From NCBI RefSeq assembly GCF_000799565.1, contig NZ_JUHB01000001.1:3847501-3911500 (forward strand): a DNA stretch of 64,000 bases. The letters run 5' to 3'. Below, in pieces: positions 46,676 to 54,726 of the stretch. This DNA comes from Cellulophaga sp. Hel_I_12 (GTDB lineage Bacteria; Bacteroidota; Bacteroidia; Flavobacteriales; Flavobacteriaceae). The notes below the pieces were generated by a model. That model was not told where the DNA came from. It saw only the letters and a program-made list of their open reading frames with translations, and made no database searches. A program made the position numbers and the translations under genes. Numbering within the stretch: position 1 is the first letter of the stretch; each line of letters starts with the position of its first letter.

Positions 46676-47641
46676 ATGTACTACCCACTAAAATTTAATC
46701 CTATTTTAAAAGAGCGCCTTTGGGGTGGTACTAAGCTAAGGGATATTTTTGGCAAACCTATAGCTAGCGATAGTGTTGGCGAAAGCTGGGAAATATCAAC
46801 TGTAGAAGGCGATATTTCGGTGGTTGCCAATGGCGATTTAGCCCATACATCGCTACAACAATTAATCGACGAAAACCCAGAGGCCTTGTTAGGTAAAAGT
46901 GTCGTAGAACGATTTGGCACTGCATTCCCTATTCTGATTAAATTTATTGATGCGAAACAAGATTTGTCGATCCAATTGCATCCTAATGACGAATTGGCAA
47001 AAAAACGTCATAACTCTTTTGGCAAAACCGAAATGTGGTACATCATGGACGCTGAAACAGATGCCGATTTAATTGTTGGATTTAATAAAACGGTCACAAA
47101 AAAAGCCTATCAAAAGAGTCTAGAAAATAACACCTTATTAGAGCTGCTGCATTATGAAAAAGTGAAAGAAGGGGATACTTTTTTTATCAATACAGGAAAA
47201 ATACATGCTATTGGAGCAGGAGTTGTGCTGGCAGAAATTCAGCAAACCTCTGATGTGACCTATCGAGTTTTTGATTTTAATAGAAAAGATAAAGCTGGTC
47301 AATTAAGAGAATTGCACACTGATTTGGCTTTAGACGCTATCGATTACGAGAAGAAAGATGATTTTAAGGTTGTATATACCACCGATACAAATACTGTAAA
47401 TTCTATGGTAGATAGTCCTTATTTTAAAACAAATTATCTACAACTTACAGAAAATATGAATTTCGACTTGAGTCAAAGAGATTCATTTACCATTTATATG
47501 TGTGTAGCAGGGGAAGCAACTATCGTTAACGAGCATGGCAAAGCACATTTAAATAAAGGAGAAACGATACTCCTATCCGCGAGTTCAACAAAAGTGAGTA
47601 TTCATACCCAAGATGCTACCTTATTAGAAGTAACGATTTAA
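46676..47641 (+). CDS. manA: Mannose-6-phosphate isomerase, class I
   Basis: A 321-aa cupin-fold zinc enzyme converting mannose-6-phosphate and fructose-6-phosphate, feeding GDP-mannose and surface glycans. The expected zinc ligands are all visible: Gln100 and His102 in SIQLHPNDE, Glu119 in GKTEMWY, and His177 in NTGKIHAIGAG. The length fits the short bacterial form. It follows the pterin-synthase gene by 14 bp on the same strand. Confidence 0.93.
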   Translation: MYYPLKFNPILKERLWGGTKLRDIFGKPIASDSVGESWEISTVEGDISVVANGDLAHTSLQQLIDENPEALLGKSVVERFGTAFPILIKFIDAKQDLSIQLHPNDELAKKRHNSFGKTEMWYIMDAETDADLIVGFNKTVTKKAYQKSLENNTLLELLHYEKVKEGDTFFINTGKIHAIGAGVVLAEIQQTSDVTYRVFDFNRKDKAGQLRELHTDLALDAIDYEKKDDFKVVYTTDTNTVNSMVDSPYFKTNYLQLTENMNFDLSQRDSFTIYMCVAGEATIVNEHGKAHLNKGETILLSASSTKVSIHTQDATLLEVTI

Positions 47642-47659
47642 TTCTATTCGATAGTACTA

Positions 47660-47685
47660 TTGTACTATTAAAAAGATTACTTTTG
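47660..47685 (+). promoter_or_regulatory. Promoter of the 89-aa conserved protein gene
   Basis: TACTTTTG (47678-47685) matches TAnnTTTG and lies 20 bp before the ATG. A TTG at 47660-47662 is only 15 bp upstream, a short spacer, so the -33 part is doubtful. Confidence 0.45.
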
Positions 47686-47705
47686 CAAAAAATAAAATTA
47701 GTAAA

Positions 47706-47975
47706 ATGGCAAGTATTCAAAATTTAAAAAAAGATATCAACTACGTTTTAGGTGATATTATTGAAGCAGTATATTTTTGGGAAGCTTCAAATAACAAAAA
47801 AAGTTCAAAAGAAGGTTCTGCCCTTATAGATGATGCAATTAAAACTTTTGACGATTTAATTGTTGAAGTAAATAATAAAAAGGTAGATAACAGAAGTAAG
47901 CATCTTAAAAAAGTGCGCGTTGAGTTAGAAGAAAAAGCAACAACTTTGGTTGAGAGATTAAACAAATTGGGTTAA
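47706..47975 (+). CDS. Small conserved helical protein of unknown function
   Basis: An 89-aa charged protein, rich in Lys and Glu, with no signal peptide or Cys. It starts MASIQNLKKDINYVLGDIIE and reads as two or three amphipathic helices (YFWEASNNKKSS, then DDAIKTFDDLIVEVN, then KHLKKVRVELEEKATTLVERL). I recall similar short proteins in many Flavobacteriia but know no function. It has its own promoter match and a strong terminator, so it is a single-gene unit. A nucleoid or ribosome association is possible from its charge, but that is a guess. Confidence 0.85.
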   Translation: MASIQNLKKDINYVLGDIIEAVYFWEASNNKKSSKEGSALIDDAIKTFDDLIVEVNNKKVDNRSKHLKKVRVELEEKATTLVERLNKLG

Positions 47976-48000
47976 GCTAGGTATTCAACGATACAAAACA

Positions 48001-48032
48001 AAAAAGCATCCAATTTAATTGGATGCTTTTTT
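48001..48032. terminator. Intrinsic terminator
   Basis: Palindromic arms 48001-48015 and 48017-48031, A-run on the left and T-run on the right. It is shared by the 89-aa gene and the convergent DUF4369 gene. Confidence 0.88.
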
Positions 48033-48062
48033 GTTTTCTATTAAAAAATACAGATAAAGATT

Positions 48063-48779
48063 TTAATTTTTTGCCTTTTTTACTTCTTCAATATGTTGTT
48101 TTAATTTTTTACCGTATTTAGAAGCTGCTACTTCTGGTGTAAGCATTTTGTAAATAGAGTCTAAATATTTTACGTTCGATTCTGCCACCTCATTTACAGC
48201 AACGTAAGGAGCTACATAAGAATCTTTGTTATTTAAAGCAAAATTTAAACCGTAGGCATAACTTCTATATAAATTTTTATCACTTAATTTTAGTAAAGAG
48301 TCTATAGCTAAAGAGTCATTAGAAAACTTAGGATTAAATTGAGCCTGTAATAGTTCTAAATCTTTTGCATTATAGCGAGCCATTCCTTTTCGATACTCTT
48401 CATATTTTTCGTTCGATGTTGACCCTGGTCCCGTTATTTTAGCCTCAGCTTCAAATGAATTCCAAGAGCTTGTAATAGTAATAATACCGGGCTCACCAAA
48501 AAAAGTAATTCTGTCATTGATATCATTATTATCATCTTTAGTTAAATAAAGGTAAAATATATCTGGATCACTAAGCCTTGTAGAAAAACTAAAATCGCCA
48601 CTTCCCTTTATTTCTAAGGAGTCTAAGTTTTTAAGAATAGTATCTTGAATTTGCTGCAAGTATAAGGTTCCTTTTTTTAAGCCTTTAATAGTGCCGTTAA
48701 CCACCATGGTATTTTTATCATCACTACCACAAGAAGCAACTAAAAGTCCTACTAAGGACCATAAAATTAAGTTTTTCAT
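48063..48779 (-). CDS. DUF4369-type lipoprotein
   Basis: A 238-aa lipoprotein when started at MKNLILWSLVGLLVASCGS; the lipobox is LVASC with Cys17. Upstream in-frame ATGs (48785, 48803) would only lengthen the n-region. Residues 25-120 (VNGTIKGLKKGTLYLQQ, GSGDFSFS) match the DUF4369 beta-domain normally found in front of a TlpA/ResA-type thioredoxin domain. Here the second half is helical and lacks a CxxC, so the redox domain is missing. It is probably periplasmic and membrane-anchored. Function unknown. Confidence 0.82.
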   Translation of the reverse strand: MKNLILWSLVGLLVASCGSDDKNTMVVNGTIKGLKKGTLYLQQIQDTILKNLDSLEIKGSGDFSFSTRLSDPDIFYLYLTKDDNNDINDRITFFGEPGIITITSSWNSFEAEAKITGPGSTSNEKYEEYRKGMARYNAKDLELLQAQFNPKFSNDSLAIDSLLKLSDKNLYRSYAYGLNFALNNKDSYVAPYVAVNEVAESNVKYLDSIYKMLTPEVAASKYGKKLKQHIEEVKKAKN

Positions 48780-48843
48780 CTTCATAAATTTTAACCAACT
48801 CATTGTATTTTATGGAAAAAGTTGGAACGTATTAGTTGTTTTA

Positions 48844-48866
48844 TGAAGGTCTATTTTAGACCTTCA
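48844..48866 (-). terminator. Hairpin downstream of the DUF819 gene
   Basis: Perfect 10-bp arms TGAAGGTCTA and TAGACCTTCA with a TTT loop, 64 bp beyond the DUF819 stop. The following bases are A/T-rich but not a pure U-run, so it is a probable rather than sure terminator. Confidence 0.5.
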
Positions 48867-48929
48867 CTTTAATTAGTTTAGAGGGCAAATATCACTATTT
48901 TTTTTATTTAAACTAAGTTAAATCGTATT

Positions 48930-50192
48930 TTAAAAATGAGAAGCAACTTCCATCAAATAGGCACAAAGTAAAGCACCACCAGTACCCACCACATAACCAA
49001 AAACAGCTAATAAAACTCCAACAGAGGTCAATGAGGGGTGAAATTCGGCAGCAACGACTGGAGCAGAAGCAGCGCCACCTACATTGGCTTGACTACCCAC
49101 GGCCAAAAAGAAGTATGGCGCCTTAATCAGTTTGGCGACAAGAATAAGCAAACCGGCATGAATGCTGATCCAAATAAAACCTATGATTAATAAACCCGGA
49201 TTTTCTAGTACTTTACTTAGATCCATTTTCATACCAATAGTGGCCACAAGGATATAAATAAAAACACTCCCAATTTTACTGGCTCCAGCTCCTTCATAAT
49301 TTTTTGCCTTGGTAAAGGATAGTACAATGCCCAGCACAGTGGCAACAACTACCATCCAAAAGAAACTAGATCCTAAAAATGATAGAAAGTTACTAGGATC
49401 TGCCACAGAACTACTATTTTTTGTTAAGTAGTCACTGATACCATCTCCGAAGAAATGAGAAATACCTACAGCTGTAAAAGCAAAGAATAACAACATCATA
49501 TAATCTTTTAAGCTAGGTACACGTGTAATTTTCTCAGAAAATAGCGTTACTTTTTTTCGCAATTCTTCAATGGCAGACGTGTCGGCCTTAAGCCATGTAT
49601 CGATTTTTTTTGTTTTTCCAACACCAAATAAGATGATCGCCATCCAAACATTAGCCACAACAATATCCACTAAAACCATTTTGCCATATTCATCAGGATT
49701 ATACTGAAAAATTTCAAGCATGGCAGCCTGGTTGGCACCACCACCAATCCAACTACCTGCAATCGTAGATAAACCTCTCCAAATAGCATCAAAATCATTA
49801 CCGCCAACTGTTTCAGGAGAAAAAATAGATACGATTAAAATGGCCAATGGACCGCCAATAATGATACCTACTGTTCCTGTAAAAAACATAATTAAGGCTT
49901 TTGAGCCTAAGCTGGCAATTGCTTTTAAATCGATACTCAATGTCATTAATACCAATGCTGCTGGGAGCAAGTATCTACTCGCCATAAAGTAAAGATTAGA
50001 TATCTCATCAGAGATAACCCCAGTGCTTGTTAAAATTGCAGGCAGTAAATAGCACATTAAAACGGCAGGTACAACGCTATAGAATTTACTCCAAAAACCT
50101 TTAGAGATCGACGATGTGTAAAAAATAAGACCTAAACATAGGGTGAGTAATCCAAAAACTACGGTATCGTTGGTAATAAGTGTTTCGTTCAT
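48930..50192 (-). CDS. DUF819 family polytopic membrane protein
   Basis: A 420-aa inner-membrane protein with about ten to twelve hydrophobic segments and two half-repeats. Family landmarks include GSWIGGGANQAAM (about 154-166) and, in the second half, GSQANVGGAASAPVVA (about 367-382), both glycine-rich re-entrant-type loops. A cytosolic charged linker (KKIDTWLKADTSAIEELRKK) joins the halves. A transporter role is generally assumed; the substrate is unknown. It has its own promoter match, just behind the HAD gene's hairpin. Confidence 0.85.
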   Translation of the reverse strand: MNETLITNDTVVFGLLTLCLGLIFYTSSISKGFWSKFYSVVPAVLMCYLLPAILTSTGVISDEISNLYFMASRYLLPAALVLMTLSIDLKAIASLGSKALIMFFTGTVGIIIGGPLAILIVSIFSPETVGGNDFDAIWRGLSTIAGSWIGGGANQAAMLEIFQYNPDEYGKMVLVDIVVANVWMAIILFGVGKTKKIDTWLKADTSAIEELRKKVTLFSEKITRVPSLKDYMMLLFFAFTAVGISHFFGDGISDYLTKNSSSVADPSNFLSFLGSSFFWMVVVATVLGIVLSFTKAKNYEGAGASKIGSVFIYILVATIGMKMDLSKVLENPGLLIIGFIWISIHAGLLILVAKLIKAPYFFLAVGSQANVGGAASAPVVAAEFHPSLTSVGVLLAVFGYVVGTGGALLCAYLMEVASHF

Positions 50193-50211
50193 AATTTTTT
50201 AAAGCTTTTGT

Positions 50212-50219
50212 CAAATATA
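50212..50219 (-). promoter_or_regulatory. -7 element for the DUF819 gene
   Basis: Reverse strand TATATTTG matches TAnnTTTG, 20 bp before the start at 50192. No -33 TTG is evident. Confidence 0.42.
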
Positions 50220-50222
50220 ATT

Positions 50223-50249
50223 AGAACAGTTGAAATTTACAGCTGTTCT
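50223..50249 (-). terminator. Hairpin at the end of the HAD phosphatase gene
   Basis: 10-nt arms with one mismatch (AGAACAGCTG and CAACTGTTCT on the reverse strand) around TAAATTT. The hairpin spans the HAD stop codon and is followed by an A/T-rich stretch. It separates this gene from DUF819. Confidence 0.42.
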
Positions 50250-51037
50250 TTTATGAATCTAGCAACACCATCATCAGTATTTTTTGCTGTAATGTAATTT
50301 GCTATTTCTTTTACAGTATCACGAGCATTAGCTACAGCAACGCCACAACCTGCATATTTAAGCATATCAAAATCGTTATAGTTATCGCCAAAGGCAATGA
50401 CCTGGTCTAAGGTTTCATTAGGCGCCAATAATAATTGTATAGCGGTTAATTTAGAGACCGATTTTGGGGCTATTTCAATGAGCGTTTCGTTAGATCTGTA
50501 AATAGCAATGGCATCACTAAGTGTATCTTGTAAATCTTGAAATAGGGAGTCAGTTGTGTCTTCGGCTCCCATTAACATTACTTTGTGTGCTCCAGAAATT
50601 TGTCGCGCTTCCCAATCGCTCAAGGTGTCCGTAGTACTTCTAAATTCTGGGTGGTTTTTTGTATAGTTAATTTCTTTTGCTACCCGTTCTGAGTCTTCTT
50701 CTACAAACCATTCATTTTTATAATACAAACCTAATTTAATACCATGAACGGCTGCAAGCTGGTGAATTCTGTTTAAAATTGTAAGGGGAATAGTGACCGA
50801 GCTTATTTCATTTTCTCCATGTACAACAAGTGCTCCATTATAACAAATCATTGGCTCTTTTTCAATTCCTAAGCTTTTCTGAAGGTAGGTCATGGCCTTA
50901 GGCATTCTAGCAGAAACTAAAATAACGCGAAGTTTGTCTTTTATCCTTGAGATTTCAGAAATGGTAAATGCAGACACATCACTTTTTGTAGAAAGTAGGG
51001 TGCCATCCAAATCAGAACAAAGTAGTTTGTAATTCAA
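50237..51037 (-). CDS. Cof-type HAD-IIB hydrolase
   Basis: A 266-aa cytoplasmic phosphatase of the Cof subfamily. Motif I is CSDLDGTLLS with nucleophile Asp9 and acid/base Asp11. Motif II is VSARMPKAM near 41-49. The C2B cap occupies about 85-190. Motif IV is AFGDNYNDFDML near 215-226. Substrates of such proteins are usually sugar phosphates or flavin precursors and cannot be fixed here. It lies 11 bp downstream of the DUF5916 gene and probably shares its transcript. Confidence 0.9.
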   Translation of the reverse strand: MNYKLLCSDLDGTLLSTKSDVSAFTISEISRIKDKLRVILVSARMPKAMTYLQKSLGIEKEPMICYNGALVVHGENEISSVTIPLTILNRIHQLAAVHGIKLGLYYKNEWFVEEDSERVAKEINYTKNHPEFRSTTDTLSDWEARQISGAHKVMLMGAEDTTDSLFQDLQDTLSDAIAIYRSNETLIEIAPKSVSKLTAIQLLLAPNETLDQVIAFGDNYNDFDMLKYAGCGVAVANARDTVKEIANYITAKNTDDGVARFIKEQL

Positions 51038-51048
51038 TGAAGTGTACT

Positions 51049-53247
51049 TTATATATTTAACCAGTAGGTAAATTTAAGATTTAAAGATCTATTTCTTGGT
51101 TGAAAACTATTTACAAAATAATTGTCGTTATAGACGATAAACAGGTCAGATAAAGGAGCAAAACGCCATTGTAGTCTAGAATTAAATCCTAAATTATCTC
51201 TCTGGTTGCTGTATTGTACCAACGTAGACCAAAAAACGGACTTACTAAAGGTAAAGTCGAAACTTGGACTCAATAGCCAAAAATTAGCGCTAGAATAGGG
51301 CTGTGGTAAGTCTACTTGGTCGTAGTTGAGCGCTAATGAAATATTGGCTTTGGGCTGTAATCGCAAACTCATTTCAAAGCCTGCAGCGTATCGGGTACCA
51401 TTAAAAAACTCACCATAGGCTTGTTGAAGTTCAAAAGAAAAAACCTTTCTCCGATCTGATCGAAAACTTGTTTCAGCCCCAGAATAGTAGTATCCCACAT
51501 CGGCAGGAAGAGGTGTTGCACCCTCTTTTCTACTGGGATCAAAACTACCTAATAAAAAGGTGTAGTTATTTTCGATACTTGCGTTTAATCTAGATTGATT
51601 TTTAAATTCTGCTCCCCATGAAAGTTTAACGGTATAGTCTGTTGTTTGGAAATCGAGGGATGGGTTTAAGGTGAAGACTGGAAATAACTCAAAGCTATGC
51701 TGATTTATTTTCCCAGAACTAGGCCAGAAAATTTTTTCAAACCCTGTTACGAACTTAAAGATATCTTTTCGTCTAATAAAACCTAAGTCCGAATTAAAAT
51801 TCTCCCCAATGTATACCCAATCGGTAAAAACATTTAGTTTTCGGGTTTTATACGACATGAAGGCACCCGTAGATAGGTCATTACCATCACTATCTGGATC
51901 AAATGATTTGTGTACATAAAACTTGCCATTCCAAACGTTATCCTCGGAGGCTAAATTGTAATCAACCCCTAAAACACGGTTGTAACGATCTTCGGGAGCT
52001 AAAAAATCATAATCTTTAAAACTTTCCCTATTGATAAAAAAGAGGCCAAAGTTAGATCTTGAAAAGACTTTCTTTTGAATAGCTAACATCATGTTATTGT
52101 TCGATGCAATTTCGTTTTCTAAATCTTCTGCCGTTTGCATATTTAAAAAACCTAAACGCCAATTTTCATTTAATTTACCACTCAAGCGAACGCCGCCAAT
52201 AATTTTATTTTCTACAGAATTTCCATTTTCGTCCGTAGCAATACCAATTCGCCGTGAGAAAAATGGATTTGCATCTCTACCACCACCAAAACTCGCAAAT
52301 AAATCTCCATTATCTACAAAAAATTGCCTTCTTTCAGGTAAGTTAACCTCAAATCGAGTAAGGTTGGTAAAAAGATTATCTACTTCAACATTAGAGAAGT
52401 CTGGATTTAGGGTAACATCTAAATTCATTCCATTACCTATGGCTATCTTGGCATCACCACCAAAGTTAGCTTTCGAAAGGCCTTCATCGGTTTCAAAGTT
52501 TTTTTGTGACAAGCCATTTACGTAGGGAATAATAGCTATAGGTGTTCTGTATTTTCCGAGAGGTTTCTCAAAAGTCATAACTCCCATAAAAGCTAAACTA
52601 TAGATCGATTGATTTTGTGGTATTCTAGCCCAAGTGCTCGTCTCATTAGATTGGGTGTCAAAGCGGTAGGCGTTGAACCTAAACTTAGTTTCACCTTCTT
52701 TAAATTTTAATGAGGTAAGGGGAATGGCTAATTCAGCTGTAAAATAATTTTCAAAAGTTTTAGCCTCACCACGCCATTTAACATCCCAAGAAGTATTAAA
52801 ACCGCCATCGTCTCCACCACCATTTGAAATTAAGGCTTCTCGAATTACGCCATAAGGATTGATGCCAAATAAAAATGCATTTGTGGCATCATTAAAGGTA
52901 TCGAACATTAAACTAATATTATCATTGCCACCAGCTCTAAAATCTCGCCGTAGGGAAGGAGTGACATAATTATTCCCTGAGGTGTTTAATTTTAATGCTA
53001 CATACAACGTAACACCATCGTAATACATTTTTATACCAGTATCTTTATTGGCTAAAATAGTATCTGCTGGAAAATATTGTTGAAATTGGTTCACCTCTTC
53101 AATCTCATCCCAAACAGCTTCGTCGAGAATGCCATCTATTTGAGGAATATCGGCAAAAAATTTAACAGTAAATTTTTTATCTTCATTTTGGGCATTAGAG
53201 GTGTAAAAAAAGAAAATTGTTATAAAAAAACAATAAAACCTGGCCAT
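51049..53247 (-). CDS. DUF5916 outer-membrane protein with N-terminal CBM9-like domain
   Basis: A 732-aa exported protein (signal peptide ending YTSNAQ). Residues about 25-215 form a carbohydrate-binding family 9-like beta-sandwich (PQIDGILDEAVWDEI is the usual opening). The rest, about 235-732, is the DUF5916 part, with many amphipathic strands and a terminal aromatic-rich LKFTYWLNI consistent with an outer-membrane barrel. RNIF-type catalytic motifs are absent. Function unknown; it may bind or pass glycans. A TATTTTTG promoter match lies 25 bp upstream. Confidence 0.87.
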   Translation of the reverse strand: MARFYCFFITIFFFYTSNAQNEDKKFTVKFFADIPQIDGILDEAVWDEIEEVNQFQQYFPADTILANKDTGIKMYYDGVTLYVALKLNTSGNNYVTPSLRRDFRAGGNDNISLMFDTFNDATNAFLFGINPYGVIREALISNGGGDDGGFNTSWDVKWRGEAKTFENYFTAELAIPLTSLKFKEGETKFRFNAYRFDTQSNETSTWARIPQNQSIYSLAFMGVMTFEKPLGKYRTPIAIIPYVNGLSQKNFETDEGLSKANFGGDAKIAIGNGMNLDVTLNPDFSNVEVDNLFTNLTRFEVNLPERRQFFVDNGDLFASFGGGRDANPFFSRRIGIATDENGNSVENKIIGGVRLSGKLNENWRLGFLNMQTAEDLENEIASNNNMMLAIQKKVFSRSNFGLFFINRESFKDYDFLAPEDRYNRVLGVDYNLASEDNVWNGKFYVHKSFDPDSDGNDLSTGAFMSYKTRKLNVFTDWVYIGENFNSDLGFIRRKDIFKFVTGFEKIFWPSSGKINQHSFELFPVFTLNPSLDFQTTDYTVKLSWGAEFKNQSRLNASIENNYTFLLGSFDPSRKEGATPLPADVGYYYSGAETSFRSDRRKVFSFELQQAYGEFFNGTRYAAGFEMSLRLQPKANISLALNYDQVDLPQPYSSANFWLLSPSFDFTFSKSVFWSTLVQYSNQRDNLGFNSRLQWRFAPLSDLFIVYNDNYFVNSFQPRNRSLNLKFTYWLNI

Positions 53248-53271
53248 TTGTTAGTTTTTTGGATGGTCCGC

Positions 53272-53279
53272 CAAAAATA
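53272..53279 (-). promoter_or_regulatory. -7 element for the DUF5916-HAD operon
   Basis: Reverse strand TATTTTTG matches TAnnTTTG, 25 bp before the start codon at 53247. No matching -33 TTG was found. Confidence 0.45.
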
Positions 53280-53311
53280 AGGATTTATCTAGTTAAGAAA
53301 ATCTTAAAACC

Positions 53312-53482
53312 TTAGTCTTTTTCTGATTTGTTTTTAGGTTCGCGTTTAGCATCCTTTAAAGTTTTCATTAACATCCATTCTATTTGTCCATTTGTGCTAC
53401 GGAACTCGTCTGTTGCCCATTTTTCAATGGCCTTCATCATATCTTCATTTATCCGTAATGCAAATGGTTTTTTTTTAGCCAT
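53312..53482 (-). CDS. Arc-like ribbon-helix-helix DNA-binding protein
   Basis: A 56-aa basic protein starting MAKKKPFALRINEDMMKAIE; an ATG at 53500 would add six residues. KPFALRI is the DNA-contacting beta-strand. MMKAIEKWATDEF and NGQIEWMLMKTL are the two helices of an Arc/MetJ-type fold. The tail is Lys-rich. It is the last gene of a three-gene cassette (SPFH protein, DUF4177 protein, this regulator) in the same direction, so it may autoregulate that cassette. No toxin partner is present. Confidence 0.85.
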   Translation of the reverse strand: MAKKKPFALRINEDMMKAIEKWATDEFRSTNGQIEWMLMKTLKDAKREPKNKSEKD

Positions 53483-53545
53483 AGCTGTATTTTTAGCCAC
53501 TAAATTAAACTATAATTAATGCTTTTATTCGTGTAATTTTTCTAT

Positions 53546-53716
53546 TTAATATTTTTGCCGTTCTAAAATGACTTTTAGCAAATGGGTGTGAGGGTTAGAG
53601 GTGGAACTAATTACCGACCACCCTTCACGAGCAAAATCATTCAAAATTGTTTCAAACTCCTCATCTTTATTTCTAAATAAGCCTCCTTTTTGGGCTATAA
53701 TTTTATATTCTTTCAT
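53546..53716 (-). CDS. DUF4177-type small protein
   Basis: A 56-aa protein: MKEYKIIAQKGGLFR, then EEFETILNDFAREGWSVIS, then HTHLLKVILERQKY. The beta-strand, helix, GW motif, strand order (residues 3-10, 19-30, GW at 32-33, 44-53) fits the DUF4177 family. Its start is 10 bp after the SPFH gene's stop (53726) and its stop is 64 bp before the RHH gene's start, all minus strand. Function unknown; the conserved setting suggests work with the SPFH membrane protein. Confidence 0.82.
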   Translation of the reverse strand: MKEYKIIAQKGGLFRNKDEEFETILNDFAREGWSVISSTSNPHTHLLKVILERQKY

Positions 53717-53725
53717 CAGGTTTTA

Positions 53726-54586
53726 TTAGTGGTTTAAAGTTCCTGAATTGACTACAGGACTTACATCTTTATCAGAACATAATACCACCATCAGGTTGCT
53801 CACCATGGCTGCTTTTCGTTCTTCATCGAGTTCAACGACTTGTTTTTTATTCAACATATCAATGGCCATTTCCACCATGCTTACAGCACCTTCTACGATT
53901 TTGTGACGAGCCGCGACTATGGCTGTGGCTTGTTGGCGTTTTAACATGGCACTCGCTATTTCTTGCGCATAGGCCAAATATCCAATTCTCGCCTCTAACA
54001 CCTCAATACCAGCCATTGCCAAGCGCTCTTGAACTTCTTTTTCTAATGCTTCACTTACCTCATTAACACTCGACCTTAATGTAATATCCTCTGTATGCCC
54101 TTCATCAGCAAAATTATCATAGGGGTACATACTTGCTAATTTCCGAACAGCAGCATCGGTTTGTACTCGTACAAAATTTTTATAATCATCTACTTCAAAA
54201 GCCGCCTTATAGGTATCAGTAACCCGCCATACCAAAATGGTGCTAATCATGACAGGATTTCCAAGTTTATCATTAACTTTTAAGCGTTCACTATCAAAAT
54301 TACTAGCCCGTAGTGAAATTTTACTTTTTGAATAAAATGGAAGGACCCAGTAAAACCCGTTTTCTTTTATCGTTCCAATATACTTACCAAAAAGCAATAA
54401 AACCCGTGACCCATTTGGGTTAACCAAAATAAAACCGGGAAGTAAAAATAGGGCTAGGACTATACCAATAATATAAATCGGATTTTGTTGTGAAATTATA
54501 AAATAGACGCTTAGTCCGATAAGCAGGAATACGAGAAATAAAAATAAATAACCGTTGGCAGGTTTGGTGGTTTTTTCGTTTGTCAT
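53726..54586 (-). CDS. SPFH-domain (band 7/stomatin-like) membrane protein
   Basis: A 286-aa membrane protein with two adjacent N-terminal hydrophobic segments (about 12-30 and 33-55) and then the SPFH domain (about 57-225, LVNPNGSRVLLLFGKYIGTI onward). The family scaffold helix AMLKRQQATAIVAARHKIVEGA is at about 213-235. Members form large ring or cage oligomers in membrane microdomains. It heads a cassette with DUF4177 and RHH genes. The upstream region is AT-rich and holds three TGATAT words, a possible operator. Confidence 0.9.
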   Translation of the reverse strand: MTNEKTTKPANGYLFLFLVFLLIGLSVYFIISQQNPIYIIGIVLALFLLPGFILVNPNGSRVLLLFGKYIGTIKENGFYWVLPFYSKSKISLRASNFDSERLKVNDKLGNPVMISTILVWRVTDTYKAAFEVDDYKNFVRVQTDAAVRKLASMYPYDNFADEGHTEDITLRSSVNEVSEALEKEVQERLAMAGIEVLEARIGYLAYAQEIASAMLKRQQATAIVAARHKIVEGAVSMVEMAIDMLNKKQVVELDEERKAAMVSNLMVVLCSDKDVSPVVNSGTLNH

Positions 54587-54599
54587 GATTTCTTAAATT

Positions 54600-54643
54600 T
54601 GATATTAAAATGATATCATAAATATATTAAAATAAAATGATAT
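54600..54643. promoter_or_regulatory. TGATAT repeat upstream of the SPFH cassette
   Basis: TGATAT occurs at 54600-54605, 54611-54616 and 54638-54643. The middle copy is inside the perfect 10-bp palindrome ATGATATCAT (54610-54619). The last two are both preceded by AAAA. The position, 14-57 bp before the SPFH start codon, suits an operator. The base composition is very AT-rich, so chance is not excluded. Confidence 0.35.
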
Positions 54644-54726
54644 TTTAAACTGTTATATATTTTATTTTTTTTAAATCGTATGGAGACAGGACTTTTTTAG
54701 TTGTTATTCTTATACATAAACTATGC

